Part shown: positions 1-8,822 of the stretch, one piece after another
How positions within the stretch are numbered: the stretch's first letter is position 1
Layout of the letters: every line of letters begins with the position of its first letter
DNA from: UKL13-2 sp031414695
Lineage (GTDB): Bacteria; Pseudomonadota; Gammaproteobacteria; Burkholderiales; Usitatibacteraceae
Assembly: GCA_031414695.1 (NCBI GenBank)
Contig: JANNWG010000029.1
Location: forward strand, 98,200 to 162,199
Length of the DNA: 64,000 bases
Direction: 5' to 3'
Program-made: the position numbers and the translations under genes
Notes under the pieces: generated by a model
The model's input: the letters and a program-made list of their open reading frames with translations, nothing else
What the model was told of the DNA's origin: nothing
Databases searched by the model: none

Positions 1-126
1 AATAACCCGTTACAGCTTGAATGTGGAACAGTGACGTCTGATGCCAATGATATTCATTTTCTTACGCGCAAAACGCCAAATGGAAATGTGATGACGTCAT
101 ATAGAAGTAGCATACTAGTTCGCTAA
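1..126 (+). CDS. C-terminal end of an unidentified protein (partial)
   Basis: The first frame is open from the window edge to a TAA at 124-126, giving a 41-residue tail that ends in SSILVR. I recognise no motif. Its stop lies six bases before a strong inverted repeat that could serve as terminator for this gene and for the convergent dehydrogenase gene. The tail could also be a chance open frame, since 41 codons is not long; the neatly placed terminator-like repeat is the main argument for a real gene end. Confidence 0.4.
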   Translation, partial: NNPLQLECGTVTSDANDIHFLTRKTPNGNVMTSYRSSILVR

Positions 127-131
127 TTTGT

Positions 132-201
132 TAAAACTCGCCTATTGACGAGCTATTTGGGCAGCTATTGCGTCAAATTGTCCGTCAATAGGCGAGTTTT
201 A
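132..201. repeat. 19-bp perfect inverted repeat between convergent genes; member A of the dispersed stem-loop family
   Basis: Arms at 132-150 and 183-201 are exact reverse complements, with a 32-bp loop. The arm end CAATAGGCGAGTTTT resembles the right end CCAATAAACGAGTTTT seen at 13043 and 20823, so I count it in the same family. It overlaps the stop codon of the minus-strand dehydrogenase and follows the plus-strand stop at 126, so a bidirectional terminator role is plausible. Confidence 0.75.
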
Positions 202-1083
202 CTTTTTGCCCGCATCATTCTCCAACACACGCAATAAATTGCACGTATCCATTTGGCCTAAACCTTGTGCCATCAGTTTGCTTAGTTGCGCGTGTACTGC
301 GGCGACCGCAGGCATGGGCAATGGCGAGGTACGCGCTTGATTGGCTGCAATAATCAACTCAAAATCTTTATGGTGTAGTCGTGCTTCTATACCTGCTGCA
401 AAATCGCGCGCCGCCATTTTCGGGCCCATTAGCCCCAACATTTTTGAGCCAGCAAATCCAGCCATGAGTGCTTCAACTACCTTCGCGACATCAGCACCAT
501 TGGCGTTTGCGTAATGTAGCGCTTCAGCGATGCCTTGAATGGCCACCACTTGCACCATCTGATTGCATGCCTTTGTGATTTGGCCTGCACCGATGCCGCC
601 CATATGAAAGAGCTGGCGGCTAAAGCTGGCTAGCAGCGGGCGGGCGCGCGCCAAAATGGCATCATCCCCGCCGACCATGATCGAAAGTGTGCCCGCTTCA
701 GCAGCGGCTACACCGCCAGAAACGGGGCAATCCAAAAAGTGAATTTTCTTTGTTCCTAGCGTGGCAGCAATGTTGCGCGTTGCAGTGACATCAATCGTCG
801 AAAAATCACAGACAATGGCGTCAGCTTTTGCGCCGTGAATTACACCAGCTTCACCAAGTAGCACCATTTCAACATCTGCTGTATTCGTGACATTGGTAAA
901 AATAAATTCCGCATTTGTCGCGGCTTGTGCCGGGGTGCTTGCGGCAGTTGCGCCTAAGGCTACAAATTGCAAAGTGGTGTCAGCTCGTCTCGCAAATACC
1001 GTGAGTCTGTGACCCGCGTTAATTAAATGGCGAACCATCTGCCCACCCATGTTGCCAAGTCCGATGAAAGCGATATTTGCCAT
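199..1083 (-). CDS. NAD(P)-dependent beta-hydroxyacid dehydrogenase (3-hydroxyisobutyrate dehydrogenase family)
   Basis: This 294-residue protein opens with a Rossmann fold, GLGNMGGQM at about residues 7-15, the family nucleotide-binding signature. The substrate-binding signature follows near residues 116-128 (LDCPVSGGVAAAE) and a catalytic lysine region GQITKACNQ near 170. These fit the MmsB/GarR/GlxR group, which oxidises 3-hydroxyisobutyrate, tartronate semialdehyde or similar acids in the cytoplasm; the exact substrate cannot be read. The start at 1083 (MANIAFIG) is chosen because the fold begins there; an in-frame upstream ATG would add 23 unrelated residues. The gene stands alone, without valine-degradation partners. 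Confidence 0.85.
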   Translation of the reverse strand: MANIAFIGLGNMGGQMVRHLINAGHRLTVFARRADTTLQFVALGATAASTPAQAATNAEFIFTNVTNTADVEMVLLGEAGVIHGAKADAIVCDFSTIDVTATRNIAATLGTKKIHFLDCPVSGGVAAAEAGTLSIMVGGDDAILARARPLLASFSRQLFHMGGIGAGQITKACNQMVQVVAIQGIAEALHYANANGADVAKVVEALMAGFAGSKMLGLMGPKMAARDFAAGIEARLHHKDFELIIAANQARTSPLPMPAVAAVHAQLSKLMAQGLGQMDTCNLLRVLENDAGKK

Positions 1084-1265
1084 ATGTGGTGTTAATAAAG
1101 TGAATGAGATGAATCGTGAAAGGAAGGCTAAGCAGGCAGCGTGCTGTAACAATTTTTAATACTTAATTTTTACTGGACGCCTATACTTCTGACATGTAAA
1201 TGTAATGTATTTATGCTGTGAAAACAAAAAAATTGTCACAACAATATCACTTGAAAGAAATAAAA

Positions 1266-2234
1266 ATGGCACCCTATTTTATAGCGCGACAATCATCACG
1301 TTGTGGCGCAAAACTCGTGCGAGCATCTATATTTGCGGCGTTGAGCGTACCTTTTTTTACATCCAACGCAATGGCCGCGGTAAGTATTCAAGGTTCAGAC
1401 TCTGTTGAGCCTATCATCAAAGAAGTGCTTGCTGACTATAAGCGCGCGCAGCCTGACGCTGTTATTGCATTGGATGCAAAAGGTACTGGCTCTGGAATGA
1501 CCGCATTCTGTAAAGGTAATGCTGACATCAGCATGGCATCGCGCAAAATGAGCAGTAATGAATTCGTGTTGTGTAACGCAAACACTATCGAGTACTATCA
1601 GATCCCAATTGGTTGGGATGCTGTGGCCGTCATTGGGCATAGCGCTAGCCAATGGCTACAGACGCTGACCATTGATGAGTTGGTTACATTATTTGAAGCG
1701 GCTAGTACGGGCAAAATAATGCAATGGAATCAAGTGCGGGCAAATTTCCCGGCTAGCAAAATTACTTTTGTCGGGCTTGATAGTCGTTCTGGCACAGCGG
1801 ATTTTTTCTCGACCGCACTCAAGGGTTTCCCCAAATCGCTGCGTACAGATATGCGTTTAGAAGCTGATCATGCTCGCGTGGCGCGGCTGGTGGCGAGTTC
1901 ACCTAATTCAATCGGTTTTGCTTCGCTAACGGGGCTCACGGCTGGCATGAATGTGAATATCATTGCTATAGATGAGGGCAAAGGCCTAGGTGCCATCACG
2001 CCAACAACAGCAACAATCCTAGACGGTAAGTACGATAAGCTTTCACGCCTACTTTATATCTACGTCAGCAAATCCGCTTACGAGAGTAAGCCGGATGTTA
2101 AATCGGTGGTAGATTTTGCGTTAAATACAATGACGAAATATGTCAAAGAGGCGGGCGGCTTGCCGCTGACCAAAGCAAATTACGAAACCGTAAAAACGAA
2201 TTTGCGCGATAAAAAAACGGGCAACACACAATAG
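1266..2234 (+). CDS. PstS-like periplasmic phosphate-binding protein
   Basis: A 322-residue exported protein. Residues 1-38 form a signal peptide with a basic n-region, a hydrophobic stretch and a likely cleavage after AMAA. The mature start, SIQGSDSV, followed by GTGSGMTAFCKGNADISMASR at about 75-95, matches the ligand loops of the PBP-like/PstS family; SRSGT near 185 is the second phosphate loop. Such proteins capture phosphate for PstCAB or act as phosphate sensors. No pstC, pstA, pstB or phoU gene is nearby, so it is an orphan. The start at 1266 gives a normal signal peptide; an upstream ATG at 1218 would add 16 residues before it. The 3' end lies two bases from the convergent chemotaxis kinase gene. 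Confidence 0.8.
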   Translation: MAPYFIARQSSRCGAKLVRASIFAALSVPFFTSNAMAAVSIQGSDSVEPIIKEVLADYKRAQPDAVIALDAKGTGSGMTAFCKGNADISMASRKMSSNEFVLCNANTIEYYQIPIGWDAVAVIGHSASQWLQTLTIDELVTLFEAASTGKIMQWNQVRANFPASKITFVGLDSRSGTADFFSTALKGFPKSLRTDMRLEADHARVARLVASSPNSIGFASLTGLTAGMNVNIIAIDEGKGLGAITPTTATILDGKYDKLSRLLYIYVSKSAYESKPDVKSVVDFALNTMTKYVKEAGGLPLTKANYETVKTNLRDKKTGNTQ

Positions 2235-2236
2235 CG

Positions 2237-5098
2237 CTAACCAGCGCTGATGGCAGCGCTCGCTGATTGATCGATTAGTGAGCGCATTTGTCGCATCAAC
2301 TCCATATCGACATATGGTTTAGTCACGTAAGCATCAACACCCGCACGCGTTGCCTGATCGCGATGCTTATCCATTGAGCGCGAGGTAATCATCATGATAG
2401 GCAGAGCCTTAGTTTCTGCCTTTTGCCGCAAATGTTGGGTGAGCTCTAGACCATTCATGTTTGGCATTTCCATATCGGTACACACCGCATGCGGATGAAA
2501 ATCCGCAATCACACGAATCGCCTCTAGGCCATCGCTGGCAGCACGCACATCAAATGCAGCGTCTTCAAATAATTGAATAAGTGACTTACGCACCGATACC
2601 GAATCATCCACCACCACAATACGTATTGCTTGGCGTCGTGCTTCTGCCGCCATTTTTGCGACAGCCTCGGTCATGGCGAGTGGGTCAATGACCAAATCTT
2701 TCATGTTTAACATCGGCACAACCGTGCCATCACCCATGAGTGTGGCACCAGAAACGCCGTGTATGCGCTGCAAATAACGTCCCATATTTTTGACAATTAA
2801 TTCGCGGCTATCGACAACACGACTAACAGCGACCGCATAGAGTGCGCCATCAATACGGGTCAAGATTTTTGGAAGGTTAGTAAAGTCAGACGCGGTGGTT
2901 GCGCTCGCCGGATAGCCAGTCAGCGCACCTAATTCAAGTAGTGTGTAGGCAACATCACGATAACTAAATTCGAATGCGCCGCTTGTCGTCAGCGTTGTTT
3001 CGCCAAGCCCCGCGGCCACCGCCTGGTCAATATTGTGTGATGGAATTGCAAAAATTTGATCGGCTGCTTCAACAAGTAGCGCGTGCTGCGTGACCAGAGA
3101 GGCTTGAAAACGTAGCGTGACCACTGAGCCTGCACCAGTAACAGACGATAAATCGACGCTACCTTTTAATTCTGCCAGCCGTGTTGCCACCACGTCCATG
3201 CCCACGCCACGCCCAGACACTTCACTTACCGCATCGCGTGTTGAGAAGCCAGGCAGTAGCGTTAGTCTAGCTAACGCTTGTTCGGTCATTACCTGATTGC
3301 CATCAATCAAGCCGCGCGCAATGGCTTTTTCGCGAATACGATCGTAATCAAAGCCGCGACCATCATCACTAATGGTGACAATAATAGTCGCGCCTTGTCT
3401 GGCAAAGGTGAGTGCTATTGTGCCATTTTCAGGTTTGCCTGCGGCGTTGCGCTCCGGAGGTAACTCAAGCCCGTGATCAACAGCGTTGCGTAGGATGTGT
3501 AGTAGCGGATCAGCGAGTTTATTTAAAACGTCGCCATCGACTTGAATCTCGCTGCCTGTAATCACTAATTCAGCATTTTTCCCCGTCTGTTGACTGGTCT
3601 GACGCACATTGCGTGTTAGGCGCGCATTTAGATTTGACACAGGCGTCATGCGTGTCGACGTCACTTGATACTGCAAGTCTTTATTCACAATCGCTTGTTG
3701 CAGCACTTCAGATTGCAAATCAGCGATGTCGTTTTCTACCAGCGATGCAATTTCGCGCGCATCGGCGGCGACTTCCACTAGCGAGCGCGTTGCGCCGTGT
3801 AGTTCGTTGTATTTGTCCATCTCAAGTGGGTCAAAGGCTGTATCGTCATTACCACCTGCGCGTTGCAAGGAGAGTCCCCGCAAAACAACTAATTTTTCCA
3901 TCTCCAGCACACGCTGCTGCATAGCGAGATTTTGCGCGAGCATTTCTTTTGCGCGACGATTGGTCGTCTTAACGCGTGACTCCATCTGGCCGATTTTAGT
4001 GGTGAGCTCACTAACTAAGCGAAATAGCTCATCAATCGTTTTAACCGACACGCGTAGTGAGGCTTCAGCCTCAGCATTTGCAGCAACAATACCTGCGGCT
4101 TTAATTTCAATTAAAGCCGGCGTTGACAACGCTAGGGCGGGTATTTCAATATCGACAGGCAACTCATCAATCTCACCTGTTTTAACCTTATTTGCCCATG
4201 CCACCACGGTCGAGAGCACTGCAAAACTATTGTCAGGTGCATCTTCCTCACCGCGTAAATGGCCCACCATTTGCGCTAAACAATCAGAGGCATCAATTAA
4301 GGCGCGAGACAATGCGCGCGGTGGCAGGGTGTTAGATTTTTCAAAATGTTCGAGAATATCTTCTGTGTGATGCCCTAGTGAAGCGATACCACGTATGCCA
4401 ACAATATTGGCGGAGCCTTTGAATGAGTGCGCGATACGTTTAGCATTTTTGAAATCATCTAGCTCGGCATCGCCGCGTGCAATTTTTGCTGTTAGTGCTG
4501 AGAATTGCTCTACATTGATTGGCGCTTCATCAATAAAGGCTTGATAAACATCTGGGTCAGCATCATCACGCAGCGAGATATCTGTGTCTTCAATACTCAC
4601 CACAGCAGGTTTATTTGAGTCTGCTAATTCAGCCAATAATTCTTCAGGAATTATCGGTGCTTGTGTGAGCAACTCTAGCAATGTAAGGCTGGCAGCGTCG
4701 TCAATTTTTTCTGGCGCTTCATCAGCAACAAGAAATTCAGTGAGCGCGGCAGAAGCTTGAAAATCCGCCGGTGTCGCAAAATAAGCATCCACTAATGCAG
4801 GCCAGCGCGCAAAGTAAAGCGCGGCATGTGCGCGTTTATCGGCACTTAAATTAACAAGCGCGGCTAGTGCGCTATTAACGTAACGACTCCACTCACCTAA
4901 GCCAGGCATCCCCAACATTTCTGCAGTTTGTCCAATGCGTAATAGCTGTGCAGAGTAGCCTTCCATGGCGTCATTAAAAACGTCAGATGTGGGTTCAGCC
5001 TCAGCAAGTGTCGCGAGCCATTGCGTAAAATCAGGCGCTGTTAGCGAAAGCTCATTTCGCATTTCATCAAAAAAAGCCGTTAGCATATGCGCGCTCAT
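2237..5098 (-). CDS. Hybrid chemotaxis histidine kinase of the ChpA/PilL type (Hpt-HATPase-CheW-REC)
   Basis: A 953-residue signalling kinase. An Hpt domain carries the phospho-accepting His224 in AHSFKGSANIVG. After a coiled linker and dimerisation helices, the ATPase domain shows the N box (LRNAVDHGLE), the G1 box (DDGRGFD) and GRGVGMDVV. A CheW-like domain follows (ALLVEAADQIFAIPS), then a C-terminal receiver (residues 826-953) with acidic pair DD and phospho-acceptor Asp875 in CTDMEMP. Residues 45-75 look like a second, degenerate Hpt with Gln where His is expected. It should phosphorylate the receiver proteins encoded upstream in the same operon and so steer type IV pilus motility or a related output. 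Pseudomonas ChpA has many more Hpt modules; this version is compact. Confidence 0.92.
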   Translation of the reverse strand: MSAHMLTAFFDEMRNELSLTAPDFTQWLATLAEAEPTSDVFNDAMEGYSAQLLRIGQTAEMLGMPGLGEWSRYVNSALAALVNLSADKRAHAALYFARWPALVDAYFATPADFQASAALTEFLVADEAPEKIDDAASLTLLELLTQAPIIPEELLAELADSNKPAVVSIEDTDISLRDDADPDVYQAFIDEAPINVEQFSALTAKIARGDAELDDFKNAKRIAHSFKGSANIVGIRGIASLGHHTEDILEHFEKSNTLPPRALSRALIDASDCLAQMVGHLRGEEDAPDNSFAVLSTVVAWANKVKTGEIDELPVDIEIPALALSTPALIEIKAAGIVAANAEAEASLRVSVKTIDELFRLVSELTTKIGQMESRVKTTNRRAKEMLAQNLAMQQRVLEMEKLVVLRGLSLQRAGGNDDTAFDPLEMDKYNELHGATRSLVEVAADAREIASLVENDIADLQSEVLQQAIVNKDLQYQVTSTRMTPVSNLNARLTRNVRQTSQQTGKNAELVITGSEIQVDGDVLNKLADPLLHILRNAVDHGLELPPERNAAGKPENGTIALTFARQGATIIVTISDDGRGFDYDRIREKAIARGLIDGNQVMTEQALARLTLLPGFSTRDAVSEVSGRGVGMDVVATRLAELKGSVDLSSVTGAGSVVTLRFQASLVTQHALLVEAADQIFAIPSHNIDQAVAAGLGETTLTTSGAFEFSYRDVAYTLLELGALTGYPASATTASDFTNLPKILTRIDGALYAVAVSRVVDSRELIVKNMGRYLQRIHGVSGATLMGDGTVVPMLNMKDLVIDPLAMTEAVAKMAAEARRQAIRIVVVDDSVSVRKSLIQLFEDAAFDVRAASDGLEAIRVIADFHPHAVCTDMEMPNMNGLELTQHLRQKAETKALPIMMITSRSMDKHRDQATRAGVDAYVTKPYVDMELMRQMRSLIDQSASAAISAG

Positions 5099-5195
5099 TT
5101 ACGTTCTCTAGCGATGACGTTTGGTGTGGCAATCATGTGTAGATGCTCATTATTTGCAAGCTCACAGCGGTAGTTCTGTGAGCACTGCCAGTACA

Positions 5196-7448
5196 TTACG
5201 CTTGAGCAACAGGTAGCTTAAATACAGATACCGTTTCCACTAGCTTTTGTGATGCCGATACCAAGCTATTGGTTACCTGACTTTGCTGCAGCATTTGCTC
5301 GGCTGTTTTCTGCGTGGAGTCAGTAATTTCATTCGCCGCAACTTGTAAATCAGCCGCGAGTTTTACCTGCGCTATGGTTGATTGCGCGATGGTTTGTACC
5401 ATCTGCACCAGTCGTTGGGTGGTAGCGCGCGTTTCGCGCATTTTTTCACCTGAGCTTCGCGCCATATCAGAGCCTTGCACCACTTGGTCAATGGTTTTAT
5501 TCACGGTCGCGATGGTGTCGTTGGTTTCAATCTGAATGTTTTGTACAAGGTTTGCAATCTGTGCAGTCGCCTGACGTGAGTTTTCTGCCAAGCGTTGCAC
5601 CTCTTCGGCCACCACCGCAAAGCCACGACCGGCATCACCAGCCATCGCCGCCTGCATCGACGCATTTAAAGACAGCACATGGGTGCGTTCAGAAATGGTG
5701 TTGATCAAACCAACAATCTGCGAAATCTCTTGGGAGCGCTCACCCAGACGTTTGATTCGCTTTTCCATTTCCGAAATGGTTTCACGAATTGCGTCCATGC
5801 CGCGCACTGTGCTTTCCACCGTTGCCATCGCAGATTCGGTTGAACGTGATGCATCAGATGCTGCTATGTTCGAATTTTGTGCCAGCGCTGAGACTTCATC
5901 CATCGCTGTGGTTGAAGCGTTTAATGTTGTCATCAAACGCACTACCGAATCACGCTCTGACTCTGCTGAAATATTAACAGCGTCTGATTGCTGTTTTACA
6001 CGCTTTGACGCGTGCTCGACCACGCCAGCAATTTTAGTTACATCGCGCAGCACACCTGAGGTGGCGTCAGTTAATTGATTAATAGAGTCAGCCACGGTGC
6101 CGATCACGTCGTCTGTTACGGGCGCTCTAACGGTCAAATTACGCTGCGAGAGTTCTGCCACAGTAGTCAGCAGTGAGATAACGGAGTTGTTTAACTTATC
6201 GTTCTCGTCTTCCGCTTTTTGCTGCGCGGCAATACGTTCTTGTAGGAGCGTATTTACTGTACGGCCAAGGTCACCCACTTCATCTTTTGACTCCACCACC
6301 GACAAGGCTTGTAAGTCGCCTGCGCGAACCTTTTCGACTGATTGCTGCAATTTATTCACGGTGCCGGTAATGTTTTTAGCAATCAAATAAGCGATAACAC
6401 CACCCAGTAAAATAAGGCCTGCTACTAGACCAGAAATGATCAACTGTCCACGGCGTAATTTTGCGACTGTGGCATTTAACTCATCCTTTAGCGTGCTCAG
6501 CGACTCCTCCTTTAGTTTGGATAAATTATCCATGCCCTGCGTGTACTGTGTGAAATAGGCAGTAGTGGCAATTTCGGGACGCGGATTATTAATAATCTCG
6601 CGGCGCGTTAACGTTAGCAAACTTGTCGCTGATGCATTTGCCAACTTAAGTGGCGCGTCAAGACGTGAGGCAATTGCAGGCGTATCGGCAATCGCCTTAT
6701 TCACAAAATTGCTACTCGCAAGTGCATAGTTACGCAGCAGTTCGTCAATATTGCCGAGTTTAGCGCGCGCGATTTCGCTGACAAATTCCACCTTTGCGAG
6801 GTCAGCTTTACTAGCTTCAGCAACTGTTTTAATACGTACTGCTTCAGCCAACGTGGCGGCACCAAAGCCGCGCGCTTGACCCATGTAATCGTAGGCGCGT
6901 GGCAACTGGATTAATGAGGCTTGGACTAAAAAGTAGGTATGTGCAGCGGGATCTAAGGTAAGAAGCGAGGCGTCACCAATGAGTTCAATCAGGTCGATCA
7001 CACTACGGATGAGTTTATTGTGATTTTCAAAATTTAGCGCTGAGTTTGACCCAGTCGCAATAGATGCTGCAGCAACACGTTGCCATTCGGCTTTCAGTTT
7101 GCCAATGGTTTCCATTAAGGCAGCGCTATTCATACTCGCAACAGCATTCTCTGCACTCTTTAGCGCATCTGTCACTTCTTTTTCTTTAGCGGGGCGCAGT
7201 TTGACTGCCTCTGCACCACCTTCTAGGGCAGTGGTGGAAAGTCCGCGGTGTGCGGCCAAGGTTTCGACCAATTTTATGGCGGCGCGCGCTGGTTCAATAC
7301 CGGTTAATTCCGTTTTTGCAAAATCAATTTTTTCTTGCTCTGACTGATAGAACTGATAAAACGGGAACGCTGTCATCAACAACGCAATAACAATCAAAAT
7401 CCCAAGTTTTTGCCACAGTCGTAGATTGTTGAGAATGTTAAAATTCAT
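5196..7448 (-). CDS. PilJ-like methyl-accepting chemotaxis protein
   Basis: A 750-residue inner-membrane receptor. One membrane segment lies at about residues 12-32 and a second at about 335-358, enclosing a periplasmic helical sensor domain that resembles nitrate/NIT-type or PilJ helices (AHRGLSTTALEGG). A HAMP domain and a long signalling coiled coil follow. The hairpin tip reads ERTHVLSLNASMQAAMAGD followed by AGRGFAVVAEEVQRLAEN, very close to the PilJ tip. The start at 7448 is preceded by an AGGGAG ribosome site; an upstream ATG at 7472 lacks one. It lies between the kinase and CheW genes, so it is the receptor of this array. Confidence 0.93.
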   Translation of the reverse strand: MNFNILNNLRLWQKLGILIVIALLMTAFPFYQFYQSEQEKIDFAKTELTGIEPARAAIKLVETLAAHRGLSTTALEGGAEAVKLRPAKEKEVTDALKSAENAVASMNSAALMETIGKLKAEWQRVAAASIATGSNSALNFENHNKLIRSVIDLIELIGDASLLTLDPAAHTYFLVQASLIQLPRAYDYMGQARGFGAATLAEAVRIKTVAEASKADLAKVEFVSEIARAKLGNIDELLRNYALASSNFVNKAIADTPAIASRLDAPLKLANASATSLLTLTRREIINNPRPEIATTAYFTQYTQGMDNLSKLKEESLSTLKDELNATVAKLRRGQLIISGLVAGLILLGGVIAYLIAKNITGTVNKLQQSVEKVRAGDLQALSVVESKDEVGDLGRTVNTLLQERIAAQQKAEDENDKLNNSVISLLTTVAELSQRNLTVRAPVTDDVIGTVADSINQLTDATSGVLRDVTKIAGVVEHASKRVKQQSDAVNISAESERDSVVRLMTTLNASTTAMDEVSALAQNSNIAASDASRSTESAMATVESTVRGMDAIRETISEMEKRIKRLGERSQEISQIVGLINTISERTHVLSLNASMQAAMAGDAGRGFAVVAEEVQRLAENSRQATAQIANLVQNIQIETNDTIATVNKTIDQVVQGSDMARSSGEKMRETRATTQRLVQMVQTIAQSTIAQVKLAADLQVAANEITDSTQKTAEQMLQQSQVTNSLVSASQKLVETVSVFKLPVAQA

Positions 7449-7514
7449 GTTGCTCCCTGTTAAAAATATCAATATTAGTTTCGCTGTTAGCCATAAATAT
7501 GACTCAACGCTAGA

Positions 7515-8009
7515 CTATTCGCGTAATACATTCACACTGATTTCGTTTAATAAACGAGTGTAATCAAATTCAATCCACATACCGTCGTCCGCACGCCAAG
7601 CTGCCCATGCATAGCCTTGTAAGTTTGGCGGCGCAAACGTCTTATCAACAGCCTGTTCGGATACAAATTTTTTGCGTAACGGTAATCCATCAATAAGTAC
7701 GCCAGCTTTGTCGTCGCCATGCCCGAGTACCAGCACCATTTTTTTTTGGACGTTTATGTTTGTTTGTTGTAAACGTTCATGTAATGAAAATATCGGTACC
7801 ACATTGCCATGCAGGTTCGCTATACCGACAATCTCGCGCGGCGCGCCCGGCACACGAAAAAGCCGAGGTAATTCTAATAACTCTGAGGCATCTTCAAATT
7901 TCGACAAAAGCTGCATTTGACCAATTCGATAGCCTTGGCGGTCAATGGTCGCTATGGGCGTTGCCAGCGGTGCCACCAAGGGTGCAACGCTTTCTTCTAT
8001 TTGCGTCAT
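7515..8009 (-). CDS. CheW/PilI-like coupling protein
   Basis: A 164-residue cytoplasmic adaptor with a CheW fold. Visible signatures are REIVGIANLHGNVVPIFSL, the conserved strand pair that contacts receptor and kinase, and KAGVLIDGLPLRKKF. Its role is to link the PilJ-like receptor to the ChpA-like kinase. It sits between the receptor and the single-domain receiver genes, the standard pilG-pilH-pilI-pilJ order. Length is normal for PilI. Confidence 0.9.
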   Translation of the reverse strand: MTQIEESVAPLVAPLATPIATIDRQGYRIGQMQLLSKFEDASELLELPRLFRVPGAPREIVGIANLHGNVVPIFSLHERLQQTNINVQKKMVLVLGHGDDKAGVLIDGLPLRKKFVSEQAVDKTFAPPNLQGYAWAAWRADDGMWIEFDYTRLLNEISVNVLRE

Positions 8010-8034
8010 GGTTTATTCACGCTTTCACAAAGCA

Positions 8035-8403
8035 CTAAAACGAAAACGCTTTAAGTTGTTCTTGTATTTGCTCAGCCGTATAAGGTTTAGTTACGTAACC
8101 TGCAGCGCCTTGCACCTGCGCCCACATTTTGTCGGCCTTCTGATTTTTAGATGTGACTAGCACTACCGGAATATTTTTGCCACCTATGTCTTTTTTTAGC
8201 TCACGCATGGCGGCAAAACCATCCATGAGGGGCATATTGACATCCATAAAAATCAAATCCGGCATTTCGCTAATAGCTTTTGCCACCGCATCTTTGCCGT
8301 TAGATGCAGTCATGACAAAGACGCCTGTGGCTGAGACAATTTTTTCAATATTTAATAAATCAGCGGCGACATCGTCGACGCATAGCACTTTACGAATTGC
8401 CAT
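8035..8403 (-). CDS. CheY-like single-domain response regulator (PilH type)
   Basis: A 122-residue stand-alone receiver. The acidic pocket is in VDDVAAD near residues 9-15, the phospho-acceptor Asp in FMDVNMPLMDG near 54, the conserved Ser/Thr in VTSKNQ and the lysine in VTKPY. There is no output domain, so it signals by binding partners or acts as a phosphate sink, as PilH does. It is a close tandem paralogue of the next gene upstream, which starts only nine bases away, so the pair arose by duplication. Confidence 0.9.
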   Translation of the reverse strand: MAIRKVLCVDDVAADLLNIEKIVSATGVFVMTASNGKDAVAKAISEMPDLIFMDVNMPLMDGFAAMRELKKDIGGKNIPVVLVTSKNQKADKMWAQVQGAAGYVTKPYTAEQIQEQLKAFSF

Positions 8404-8411
8404 GGTGGCCC

Positions 8412-8774
8412 TTAAAATTTGCTGAGTTCAGTCATTACCGCATCGGGCGTGGCTGGCTTGGGTACAAAACCTTTGCCACCTTGCATTTTTGCCCAGAGCT
8501 GGTCGGCTTTTTGTGATTTGCTCGACACAAATACCACAGGAATATCTTTGGTGGTGGGATCTTTTTGTAATTCGCGCATTACCGCAAAACCGTCCATGTC
8601 AGGCATCACGATATCCAGAAAAATTAAATCTGGCTTCTCGCTCTTTGCACGCGCGAGTGCATCCTTGCCGCCAGTAGCAGTAATAACATTGAGCGATGCA
8701 CCCGAGACTATTTTTTGAATCATGGTTAAGTCGGCTGCGGCATCATCAACACAAAGCACTTTAGTGATTGTCAT
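8412..8774 (-). CDS. CheY-like single-domain response regulator, tandem paralogue
   Basis: A 120-residue receiver sharing the layout of its downstream neighbour: VDDAAAD near residues 9-15, phospho-acceptor Asp in FLDIVMPDMDG near 54, VSSKSQ and a lysine in VPKPA. Most of the fold is conserved between the two (VLCVDD, ADKMWAQ/ADQLWAK, QGG/QGA), but the helix 4-beta 5 face after the lysine differs, which is where partners usually bind. This suggests separate outputs or a division into signal and phosphate-sink roles. Confidence 0.9.
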   Translation of the reverse strand: MTITKVLCVDDAAADLTMIQKIVSGASLNVITATGGKDALARAKSEKPDLIFLDIVMPDMDGFAVMRELQKDPTTKDIPVVFVSSKSQKADQLWAKMQGGKGFVPKPATPDAVMTELSKF

Positions 8775-8822
8775 TTTGGTTCCTTTGAATGGGGTTGCTG
8801 CTCAACGTGCATTTAGAAAATA

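Noticed and set aside
3278..4370. Several long plus-strand open frames opposite the chemotaxis kinase
   Set aside because: They are antisense shadows of a clearly coding minus-strand gene, with no motif or ribosome site.
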